DNA of 64,000 nucleotides, taken from contig AP017959.1 in the NCBI GenBank assembly GCA_002356215.1, positions 2,496,195 through 2,560,194 of the forward strand. The letters run 5' to 3'. Shown one piece after another: positions 56,726 through 64,000 of this stretch. The DNA is from [Synechococcus] sp. NIES-970 (GTDB lineage: Bacteria; Cyanobacteriota; Cyanobacteriia; Cyanobacteriales; MRBY01). A program made the position numbers and the translations under genes. Each line of letters opens with the position of its first letter. Within the stretch, counting starts at the first letter, position 1. The notes beneath the pieces were generated by a model. That model saw only the letters and a list, made by a program, of their open reading frames with translations. It had not been told where the DNA came from and did no database searches.

Positions 56726-59062
56726 TTAACGGCGTGGTTCGAGGGCGGCCTGGGGATAGGAGATCCGCTTATGGTTGTACTGTGCCCATACCTCCACAAA
56801 CACATTGGCAATGGCATTGAGTTCATTCCGGCTAATGCCAGATTCTGCCAGTTGTCCATCCTGTAGACGCGCCCGAAAGATGCGATTGACCATAATGACA
56901 GCCTGGGCGGGGGTGGCTTCCTTGAGCGACCGCAGGGCCGCTTCACAACTGTCGGCTAGCATTACAATGCCCGTTTCTCGCGATTGGGGAATGGGGCCTT
57001 CATAGCGGAACTGACTTTCATCGACACTATCGGGAGATTTTCCTTCCTCTTCGGCGATCGCCCGGGCCCGGTGGTAAAAATAAGAAATTTGCATCGTCCC
57101 CTGGTGCTCTGGGATAAAATCTCGAATCGCCTTAGGCAGCTTATGTTTTTTTGCCATTTTGATCCCTTCCGTCACGTGTTTGCGGATAATCTCCGCGCTT
57201 TCGTAGGGATTGAGGTGATCATGCTTGTTGGGAGTTCCCTGTTGATTTTCGATAAAACCTTGGGGGTCATGGGTTTTGCCAATGTCATGGTACAGGGTTC
57301 CGGCTCGAATCAACTCCACATTGCAATTGAGTTTGCGACCAGCAGCCTCGGCGAGGGAGGCAACGAACAGTGTGTGTTGAAACGTCCCGGGGGTTTCGTT
57401 CGCCAGCTTTGTCAGGAGGGGACGGTTGGGGTTAGACAGTTCAGCAAGGCGGATGGGGGTCAACAGCTCAAACAGGCTTTCAAGGTAGGGAGAAAGCCCT
57501 AAAGCCACAATGATCCAGACGGTGCCTGAGAGGCCAAACAGAGCAGCTTCTGGCAAAAGAATATACCAGATGGTATCAGCACTAGCACTGCTGCCGAGAT
57601 TCCAAGCAAGGCTGATGATAGTTTGCACAAAGCCAACCCGCAAACCCAGGGTTGCCTGTTCTTCTCGGGAACGGAGATGGCCACCCATCTGGGCCGCAAT
57701 TAACCCCCCAATGGTGGCCGCAACGAGTTGATCCCATTGAATATCTTCCTGACTGATGCCTGTAATGCTGGAGAGCAAAATCACTTGGGTGACGGCAATG
57801 TGGGGATGATACAGGCTACTAGTCAGTAGACCGACGGCGGGGAGGTTGTTGTTATAGGGAAACTTGACGAGCGCCAGGACCGGTGTGCTTAGACTAATGC
57901 AGAGGAGTAAAATCCAATCCCGGCGTCGGGGAGATTTTTGGGTTTTGAGAGTGATGAAGACGACAAGGCCGACAGCACCGCTGATCAGCAGACCATAACT
58001 CCCAAGGCCGAGCCAATTGATTTGGCGATTGCTCAAGTTAAAGCCGTCGAGCAAAACAAATGTTGCTTGATCGATTTGTTCGCCTTTTGCGACGATGATA
58101 TCTCCATCACTGACACTAACAATGACTGGTTCTACGGCAAGGGCGGCCTGTTCTGAACGGCGTTTTGTTTCATCACGGTCTTCAATGAGATTGGGACGCA
58201 GGGTTTGGGTAAGCACTTCAATGCTAAAAGAGCGGCCAATGTCTTCATTTTCTAACTGGGCCTGGATGGTCTCTTGTAAAAGGCTCTGAGAAACCCCTTG
58301 GGGAATACCTTGGGTCAAGATACGATCGCCCGCCTGGAGAATATTGCGGCGAATCTGTTCCCAGTCACCATCGGACAGACGGAGGAGGGTGGTTTGGTGG
58401 GTTTGGAAAAGCTCCGTATCAAAGGTGGTTTGGGATTCGGCGATCGCCTGTTGATAGCCCTCCCGGGCGACCATAACCTGGGTCATCACATCCTGCACTG
58501 CCTGGGGAGATGCCTCCCCAGCATAGGTATAAAGCTCCCGGAGAGGCGTTACAAGGCTTGGATCATCCGGGAGGAGGCTCTCTAGGGGAGGGAGTGGTGT
58601 TTCGGCGAACTGGTCAGTAACACGGACAATTTCCTCCCATTGCTCACGGTCACTTTGGCGGAGAGTGGCTTGGCTGGGCAAGGAGAGAATGGAGGGTTCG
58701 AGGAAGGGGAACTCCCCAGCAACACTGCGAATATTACTGATACTGTCAAGAATTTTTTTGAGATTTTCTTTGATCACTGGGGTCACTTCAGGATCACGCT
58801 TTAGGCTCGGGATTGCTCCTTTGCGAATTTCTTGGCGTTTTGCTTCGGTGGTTTTTGTATCTTCAAATTCGCCATCTGCGGGGGCAATGATCGTTCTCGG
58901 GGCAATTGTATCTACGGCGAGCTGGGGCTGATTATAAAAGCGATCGCCAGTGACCCCCGTCAGCGAGACCACTGCAATGACTGCCAGGATTGACATGGGA
59001 ACTGTGCGGGAAGACGATGACAGAGAGTCTTGATCTCGTTTTGAATTCAACCAAAAATTCAT
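56726..59062 (-). CDS. 7TM-HD phosphohydrolase (PgpH-like)
   Basis: 778 residues from ATG 59062 (MNFWLNSKRD). An N-terminal membrane segment (about 20-45) is followed by a large extracytoplasmic region (about 50-340), seven membrane segments (about 345-540) and a cytoplasmic HD domain (FQHTLFVASLAEAAG, TLYHDIGKTHDP, EHQGTMQISYFYHRA, LADSCEAALRS). This is the 7TM-HDED/7TM-HD order of PgpH, which in Gram-positive bacteria hydrolyses cyclic di-AMP. The same use here is inferred. Upstream on the strand are an unknown gene and trmD. Confidence 0.9.
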   Translation of the reverse strand: MNFWLNSKRDQDSLSSSSRTVPMSILAVIAVVSLTGVTGDRFYNQPQLAVDTIAPRTIIAPADGEFEDTKTTEAKRQEIRKGAIPSLKRDPEVTPVIKENLKKILDSISNIRSVAGEFPFLEPSILSLPSQATLRQSDREQWEEIVRVTDQFAETPLPPLESLLPDDPSLVTPLRELYTYAGEASPQAVQDVMTQVMVAREGYQQAIAESQTTFDTELFQTHQTTLLRLSDGDWEQIRRNILQAGDRILTQGIPQGVSQSLLQETIQAQLENEDIGRSFSIEVLTQTLRPNLIEDRDETKRRSEQAALAVEPVIVSVSDGDIIVAKGEQIDQATFVLLDGFNLSNRQINWLGLGSYGLLISGAVGLVVFITLKTQKSPRRRDWILLLCISLSTPVLALVKFPYNNNLPAVGLLTSSLYHPHIAVTQVILLSSITGISQEDIQWDQLVAATIGGLIAAQMGGHLRSREEQATLGLRVGFVQTIISLAWNLGSSASADTIWYILLPEAALFGLSGTVWIIVALGLSPYLESLFELLTPIRLAELSNPNRPLLTKLANETPGTFQHTLFVASLAEAAGRKLNCNVELIRAGTLYHDIGKTHDPQGFIENQQGTPNKHDHLNPYESAEIIRKHVTEGIKMAKKHKLPKAIRDFIPEHQGTMQISYFYHRARAIAEEEGKSPDSVDESQFRYEGPIPQSRETGIVMLADSCEAALRSLKEATPAQAVIMVNRIFRARLQDGQLAESGISRNELNAIANVFVEVWAQYNHKRISYPQAALEPRR

Positions 59063-59130
59063 ATGCAAGTTAGGGAAAATAATTAACCAGATGCTGGCCC
59101 GTCGCGGCAAATTTCAAAAAGGGTCGCACG

Positions 59131-59928
59131 CTATTTAACAGAATGGCACTGGGAGATAAGTTGAAGTTGGGGACGATATTGCAGAACGGACTGACTCGCA
59201 ATGAGTGGCAACTGATCCAACTGTAACTGATTTTTTAGCGGAAGTCCTGACCAACGGCTCCAAAATTCCAAGACCTGTGTGCTGATCTCCCGGCGGCTGT
59301 GGTCGCGGGATAGAAGTAAGGGGAAATGGCGATCGCCCCGGAGTGCCCCCAGCAAGATGGCTACCCATAATCGCACGACAGCAGGACTCGATTGGGCCAG
59401 GGCTAACGCCTCTGACCAGCGACAATAGCCCTTGGCGATCGCCCCACAAATCAGCAGAAGCCCTTGCATCTCCTCTGGTTCTCCCAAACTTTGCACTGTT
59501 TTTTGGTAACCATGCCAGGTCTGCCCCTGGCGCAAACAATCCCGGAAACCTGGGCCAAACCGAGTAGATTGGATCACTTGATCTACCCAATGGTCACTGG
59601 TGAACTTTTCCCGGAGGCAGCCACTGATGAGCTGCGCCAAGTCGAAGATAATGTCCTGCTGCGTTGCGGGTAAGGAAAAGGCGCTGAGGCGATCGCCCAA
59701 ATAATCAGGATCTTCATGGAAAAATAAAAAGACTGGCAGCAACAAAAACCCATTGGCCAAGGGATCCGCCGTCCATGTGGGTTCCCAATTGCCCACTTCC
59801 CCTCGCTGACAGAACTGTGCCAGCAAGGTTTCCATCTCAATTTTTAATGGCGCGGTGGATTCTTGATCGAAATGCCAGGCGATCGCCAGCTGAATACCCA
59901 ATAGGCGGTGATACAAACTAACAATCAT
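59131..59928 (-). CDS. Uncharacterised protein, possibly degenerate ADP-ribosylglycohydrolase-like
   Basis: 265 residues, soluble and helical, rich in Leu and Trp. The segment VVRLWVAILLGALRGDRHFPL resembles the glycine-rich region of ADP-ribosylglycohydrolase-type helical folds, but the acidic metal-binding motifs of that family are not found. Its ATG overlaps the trmD stop region by 11 bases, so it is translationally linked to trmD. I do not assign a function. Confidence 0.65.
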   Translation of the reverse strand: MIVSLYHRLLGIQLAIAWHFDQESTAPLKIEMETLLAQFCQRGEVGNWEPTWTADPLANGFLLLPVFLFFHEDPDYLGDRLSAFSLPATQQDIIFDLAQLISGCLREKFTSDHWVDQVIQSTRFGPGFRDCLRQGQTWHGYQKTVQSLGEPEEMQGLLLICGAIAKGYCRWSEALALAQSSPAVVRLWVAILLGALRGDRHFPLLLSRDHSRREISTQVLEFWSRWSGLPLKNQLQLDQLPLIASQSVLQYRPQLQLISQCHSVK

Positions 59929-60634
59929 CCCCTTTTCCTCCCTGGGAGCGTTGCCAAGCTTCCCATAGATCTGGCCGCCGCGCTTTGGTGCGACTCACCT
60001 GTTGCGCCAAACGCCAGGCCGCGATTTTTTGATGATTGCCGGACCGGAGTACCTCTGGCACCTCCCAACCCCGGAATGTCGCTGGACGAGTATATTGCGG
60101 ATAGTCAAGTAGCGGCAACTGAAAACTATCGGCTCTTAGGGACGCCTCCTTGCCCACTGTCCCTGGCAACAGACGAATAATGCCATTGAGTAATGTGAGG
60201 GCGGGAATTTCACCGCAGGTTAAAACAAAATCCCCCAAAGATATTTCCCGCGTCACTAAATGTTCCCGCACCCGTTCATCTACCCCCTCATAGTGACCAC
60301 AGATCAAAACCAATTGGTCATAGGTTGTTAATTCGGCTAAAAGCTGTTGATCTAACCGCTCCCCCTGGGGGGTCATTAAAATAATTTCTCGCTTGGGTTG
60401 TATGGGCAAAGATTCTACTGCGGCAAACAGGGGTTCTGGTTTTAAGAGCATGCCAGCTCCGCCACCATAGGGTTCGTCATCAACGCTGCGGTGTTTGTCT
60501 GTGGTGAAATCGCGCGGATTGGTAAAACTGACCGTAGCAACGCCTTTCCCCAGGGCTTTCCCTAGTAGGCCAGACTGGAGGGGAGAGGTAAAAAAGTCTG
60601 GAAAAAGGGTCACGAGATCGAAATGTAAAGCCAT
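59918..60634 (-). CDS. trmD: tRNA (guanine-N1)-methyltransferase TrmD
   Basis: 238 residues. Hallmarks are FDLVTLFPDFF at the start, DEPYGGGAGML, LICGHYEGVDERV, EISLGDFVLTCGE and PEVLRSGNH. TrmD methylates G37 in tRNAs next to the anticodon and prevents frameshifts. In many bacteria trmD sits with rpsP and rplS, but not here. The next gene overlaps it by 11 bases. Confidence 0.97.
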   Translation of the reverse strand: MALHFDLVTLFPDFFTSPLQSGLLGKALGKGVATVSFTNPRDFTTDKHRSVDDEPYGGGAGMLLKPEPLFAAVESLPIQPKREIILMTPQGERLDQQLLAELTTYDQLVLICGHYEGVDERVREHLVTREISLGDFVLTCGEIPALTLLNGIIRLLPGTVGKEASLRADSFQLPLLDYPQYTRPATFRGWEVPEVLRSGNHQKIAAWRLAQQVSRTKARRPDLWEAWQRSQGGKGDDC

Positions 60635-60864
60635 GGAAAAAAGGAGGTAAAGTGATGATTTTTTGACCTAAAGAAGGATAATCAGTGAATTTGAGAATGA
60701 CAAGGACTATGCAATAATTGGGGGGATTTTTCTGGATTTCTCTGGTTTTTTGGGTAAGGGTTCAGACCGTAGAAATCTGGTCGCTGGCTCGGGCCAACTA
60801 GTCACCCGATCCAACACAAACGGATCTAGAATTTTTTCACTCACCTGTCCTCAAGATTAAACTA

Positions 60865-61704
60865 ATGCCGTCAGAAACTCCGCTTGCGCAGCCGACTTCT
60901 TTTAAGAGTTCCATCCTCGTTATCGGGGGAGCGGAAGATAAGGTGCATGGTAAAGAAATTCTTACTTCGTTTTTCCGGCGCTCTGGGGGAACGGAAGCGG
61001 CGATCGCCATTATTCCTTCGGCCTCCCGGGAGCCACTCTTGATTGGCGATCGCTATCAGCGGATTTTTGAAGACATGGGCGTCTCCCAGGTGAAGGTTTT
61101 GGATGTACGCGATCGCATCCATGCCGAAGATAGCTATTACCAAGACTTTGTCGAAAATTGCACAGGGGTTTTTATGACTGGGGGCGATCAACTCCGCCTC
61201 TGCGGTCTTCTTTCAGATACACCGTTAATGGAACGGATCCGCCAGCGACTCCATGGGGGCGAAATCACCTTAGCAGGGACCAGCGCCGGAGCGGCGGTGA
61301 TGGGGCATCACATGATTGCTGGGGGTAGTAGTGGCGAATCTCCCAACCGGGGGCTGGTGGATTTGGCCATGGGTCTGGGGATGATCCCAGAAATTGTGGT
61401 GGATCAACATTTCCATAACCGCAATCGCATGGTACGCCTCCTCAGTACAATCGCCGTCCACCCAGACCGTTTGGGTTTAGGTATTGATGAAGATACAGCG
61501 GCGGTTTTTGAGCGAGAGGGCTATCTGGAGGTACTCGGTCGCGGCACGGTGACCATTGTGGATGCTCGCGATCTTAGTTATACCAACCAGGCGGCCGTCG
61601 ATACCGCTGCCCCCCTTAGCCTGCATAACCTCCACCTCCATGTCCTCTGCCATGGCGATCGCTATGACCTCAAAACCCACCGGCCAATGTCCGGAAACCT
61701 TTAA
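60865..61704 (+). CDS. cphB: Cyanophycinase
   Basis: 279 residues. The serine-protease-like core has LVIGGAEDK, MTGGDQLRL, the nucleophile S140 in AGTSAGAAVMG, and DQHFHNRNRMVRL. CphB cleaves cyanophycin into beta-Asp-Arg dipeptides. cphA follows 199 bases downstream on the same strand, the classic cyanobacterial pair for storing and using nitrogen. Confidence 0.97.
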   Translation: MPSETPLAQPTSFKSSILVIGGAEDKVHGKEILTSFFRRSGGTEAAIAIIPSASREPLLIGDRYQRIFEDMGVSQVKVLDVRDRIHAEDSYYQDFVENCTGVFMTGGDQLRLCGLLSDTPLMERIRQRLHGGEITLAGTSAGAAVMGHHMIAGGSSGESPNRGLVDLAMGLGMIPEIVVDQHFHNRNRMVRLLSTIAVHPDRLGLGIDEDTAAVFEREGYLEVLGRGTVTIVDARDLSYTNQAAVDTAAPLSLHNLHLHVLCHGDRYDLKTHRPMSGNL

Positions 61705-61903
61705 ATGATGGTCACTAACCGACAAATAATTCGCGAACAAATTGTCCTAGAATAATTAGCAATTTTAAGGCGATCGCCAACGATCACTCCCCCCTGTGCC
61801 CCACTCTCTCCCTAGGCCTCTCCACCATCCCTAGCCCCCAGCGCCGATTGTCCTTTGTGTGTCGTCCCCCACAAGCCCCCCCAGATCTTCAACAACGCCA
61901 ACC
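61705..61903. other. cphB-cphA intergenic region
   Basis: 199 bases containing one HIP1 site near 61771 and a C-rich stretch. No clear terminator or NtcA-type GTA-N8-TAC site is seen, so cphA may be read from the cphB promoter or its own. Confidence 0.4.
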
Positions 61904-64000
61904 ATGAGAATCCTCAAGACCCTAACCCTCAGAGGCCCGAACTATTGGAGCATTCGACGCACAAAATTGATCGTCATGCGTCTTGACCTCGAAGAAATTG
62001 CCGAAGTCCCTTCCAATGAGATCAGTGGATTCTACCAAGCCCTCAGTGACACTCTCCCTAGTCTTGTTGAACATTACTGTTCTCCCGGTTGTCGCGGCGG
62101 CTTTTTGACCCGAGTACGAGAAGGAACCCTCATGGGTCACATTGTTGAGCATGTTGCCCTCGAACTCCAAGAACTAGCAGGGATGCCCGTCGGTTTTGGC
62201 CGCACCCGGTCTACCGCAGATCACGGTGTATATAACGTTGTATTTGAATACATCTACGAACAAGCTGGCCGCTACGCTGGGCGCGCTGCCGTGCGCCTTT
62301 GCCAGTCGATCCTCGACACTGGCCGCTACCCCGCCGAAGATCTTGCCCAAGACATTGCCGATTTAAAAGATCTCTGTGCCAGCTCTGCCCTTGGTCCCAG
62401 CACAGAAACCATTATCAAAGAGGCTGAATCCCGCGGCATTCCCTGGTCTCTTTTGAGTGCTCGGTCGATGATTCAGCTCGGTTATGGCGTCAATCAGCAG
62501 CGGATTCAAGCAACCCTGAGTAGTCATTCAAGCATTTTGGCCGTCGAGCTTGCCTGCGACAAAGAAGGAACCAAAAACATTCTCGCCGACGCTGGCATTC
62601 CCGTGCCCCGGGGCACAGTCATTCGCTACCTTGATGACCTTGAAGATGCGATCGCCGATGTCGGTGGCTATCCCATTGTGCTCAAGCCCCTCGATGGCAA
62701 CCATGGCCGGGGCATCACCATTGATATCAAAAGCTGGGAAGACGCCGAACATGCCTATGATCTTGCCAGCGAAGCCTCAAAAACCCGTTCCGTTATCGTC
62801 GAGCGCTATTACAAAGGAAGTGACCACCGTGTCCTAGTAATCAATGGCAAGCTGGTGGCTGTCTCTGAGCGTGTACCGGCCCATGTCCTTGGAGATGGCC
62901 ACTCTACCATCGAAGCATTAATTGACGAAACAAACCGTGACCCCAACCGGGGCGATGGCCATGACAATGTTTTGACTCGCATCGTAGTTGACCAAACGGT
63001 TTTGAAGGTACTGGCCCGCCAAGGCTTGTCCCTCGATACCATCCTCCGGGAAGGAGAGGTCGCTTACCTCCGGGCCACCGCAAACCTCAGCACTGGCGGA
63101 ATTGCAGTCGATCGTACCGATGATATTCATCCCTACAATGCCTGGATCTTTGAGCGGGTCGCTAAGATTATCGGTCTAGATATTGCGGGTATCGATGTAG
63201 TAACCGAAGACATTACCAAGCCCCTCCCTGACACCGATGGGGTCATTGTAGAAGTGAATGCAGCTCCTGGGTTTCGGATGCATGTCGCCCCAAGCCGGGG
63301 CTTACCACGCAATGTGGCAGCCCCCGTTCTTGATATGCTCTACCCGAAGGGGCAACCGAGCCGAATCCCAGTGATTGCCCTAACAGGAACCAACGGCAAA
63401 ACCACCACAACTCGTTTAACGGCCCATATTTATCGCCAGACGGGTAAGGTGGTGGGCTATACCAGTACTGATGGGGTTTATATCGGCGATTATCTTGCCC
63501 AAAAAGGCGACAACACTGGCCCCCAAAGTGCAGCGATGATCCTCCAAGATCCGACCGTGGAAGTGGCGATTCTTGAATCAGCCCGGGGCGGCATTTTGCG
63601 AGCGGGTTTAGCCTTCGATAGCTGTGATGTGGGTGTTGTATTAAATGTTGCTGCCGATCACCTTGGCCTCGGAGACATTAACACTATTGAACAGATGGCC
63701 CAAGTTAAGGGGGTGATTGCGGAAACGGTGAGCCCCGATGGTCATGCAGTGCTCAATGCGGACGACCCCCTAGTGGCGGCGATGGCAGAAAAAGTTCGGG
63801 GGAAATTGACTTATTTTTCGATGCAGCCGGATAATCCGCTGGTCTTAGAGCATGTACGTCGGGGCGGCTTAGCGGCGATTTATGAAGATGGTTATCTGAC
63901 CCTCTTGGAGGGAGACTGGAAACTGCAGATAGAGCATGTCAAAAATGCCCCTGTAACCATGGGGGGGATGGCGCCTTTTATGATTGCCAATGCCCTCGCT
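61904..64000 (+). CDS. cphA: Cyanophycin synthetase, N-terminal 699 residues, runs off right edge
   Basis: Starting MRILKTLTLRGPNYWSIRR, the frame is open to the edge. The N-terminal domain spans about 1-160. The ATP-grasp domain follows (YPIVLKPLDGNHGRGI; VIVEVNAAPGFRMH), then the Mur ligase-like domain with P-loop ALTGTNGKTTTTRL at about 493-506 and SARGGILRAGLAFD. The ATP-grasp domain adds Asp and the Mur-like domain adds Arg to make the Asp-Arg polymer. About 170-180 residues are missing compared with the usual length near 870-900. There is no strong ribosome-binding site before the ATG, but the start matches the family. Confidence 0.97.
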   Translation, partial: MRILKTLTLRGPNYWSIRRTKLIVMRLDLEEIAEVPSNEISGFYQALSDTLPSLVEHYCSPGCRGGFLTRVREGTLMGHIVEHVALELQELAGMPVGFGRTRSTADHGVYNVVFEYIYEQAGRYAGRAAVRLCQSILDTGRYPAEDLAQDIADLKDLCASSALGPSTETIIKEAESRGIPWSLLSARSMIQLGYGVNQQRIQATLSSHSSILAVELACDKEGTKNILADAGIPVPRGTVIRYLDDLEDAIADVGGYPIVLKPLDGNHGRGITIDIKSWEDAEHAYDLASEASKTRSVIVERYYKGSDHRVLVINGKLVAVSERVPAHVLGDGHSTIEALIDETNRDPNRGDGHDNVLTRIVVDQTVLKVLARQGLSLDTILREGEVAYLRATANLSTGGIAVDRTDDIHPYNAWIFERVAKIIGLDIAGIDVVTEDITKPLPDTDGVIVEVNAAPGFRMHVAPSRGLPRNVAAPVLDMLYPKGQPSRIPVIALTGTNGKTTTTRLTAHIYRQTGKVVGYTSTDGVYIGDYLAQKGDNTGPQSAAMILQDPTVEVAILESARGGILRAGLAFDSCDVGVVLNVAADHLGLGDINTIEQMAQVKGVIAETVSPDGHAVLNADDPLVAAMAEKVRGKLTYFSMQPDNPLVLEHVRRGGLAAIYEDGYLTLLEGDWKLQIEHVKNAPVTMGGMAPFMIANALA

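Overview
The window is chromosomal DNA from a unicellular cyanobacterium. Evidence for this is the very frequent HIP1 palindrome GCGATCGC in and between genes, together with cyanobacterial marker genes: cyanophycinase next to cyanophycin synthetase, a gap1-type GAPDH, a DUF3134 protein, a LabA-like NYN protein, an NdbA-type NDH-2, KatG and DnaK2. Gene content and codon use look like the Picosynechococcus / Synechococcus sp. PCC 7002 group. That placement is inference; no rRNA or other typing gene is present. I found no rRNA, tRNA, CRISPR array, integrase or complete insertion sequence.

Layout. 0-6.2 kb: the start of an ammonium transporter gene leaving the window leftwards, with an NtcA-type promoter; a receiver-like protein; a GNAT acetyltransferase; secreted, FHA and pentapeptide proteins; then a LysR regulator divergent from a pirin and a CDGSH iron-sulfur protein. 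6.2-8.8 kb: an AT-richer insertion carrying an OLD-family nuclease (ATPase plus Toprim) and a small partner, flanked by a broken 5' copy of coaE on the left and an intact, diverged coaE on the right. 8.8-30.7 kb: mostly housekeeping (coaE, HPPD, mnmA, lptC, labA-like, metG, ilvN, infC, gap1, SPFH protein, murF, uspA), plus a zinc-ribbon/PP2C phosphatase and two orphan type II secretion/type IV pilus-like parts. 30.7-36.3 kb: a second AT-rich block with a Cache-type sensor histidine kinase, a divergent DAACS symporter, a family 3 solute-binding protein and an Asp/Glu-type racemase. 36.4-64 kb: core genes again (ndbA, rsmE, mtnA, katG, lepA, dnaK, adh, ispE, a GTPase, a DUF2325 protein, a Xi-class GST, an MBL-fold protein, a 7TM-HD protein, trmD, cphB, cphA); cphA runs off the right edge.

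How the genes relate. Nitrogen handling appears at both ends (NtcA-type amt promoter; cphB-cphA for cyanophycin turnover) and in the amino-acid sensing/uptake/racemase block. The two AT-rich blocks are the accessory parts and hold the most unusual observations: a probable anti-phage nuclease module swapped into coaE together with a foreign coaE allele, and a possible sensing and uptake module for acidic amino acids whose transporter has lost the NMDGT motif. A short intergenic stretch near 55.5 kb folds into three nested stems and may be an unannotated RNA.
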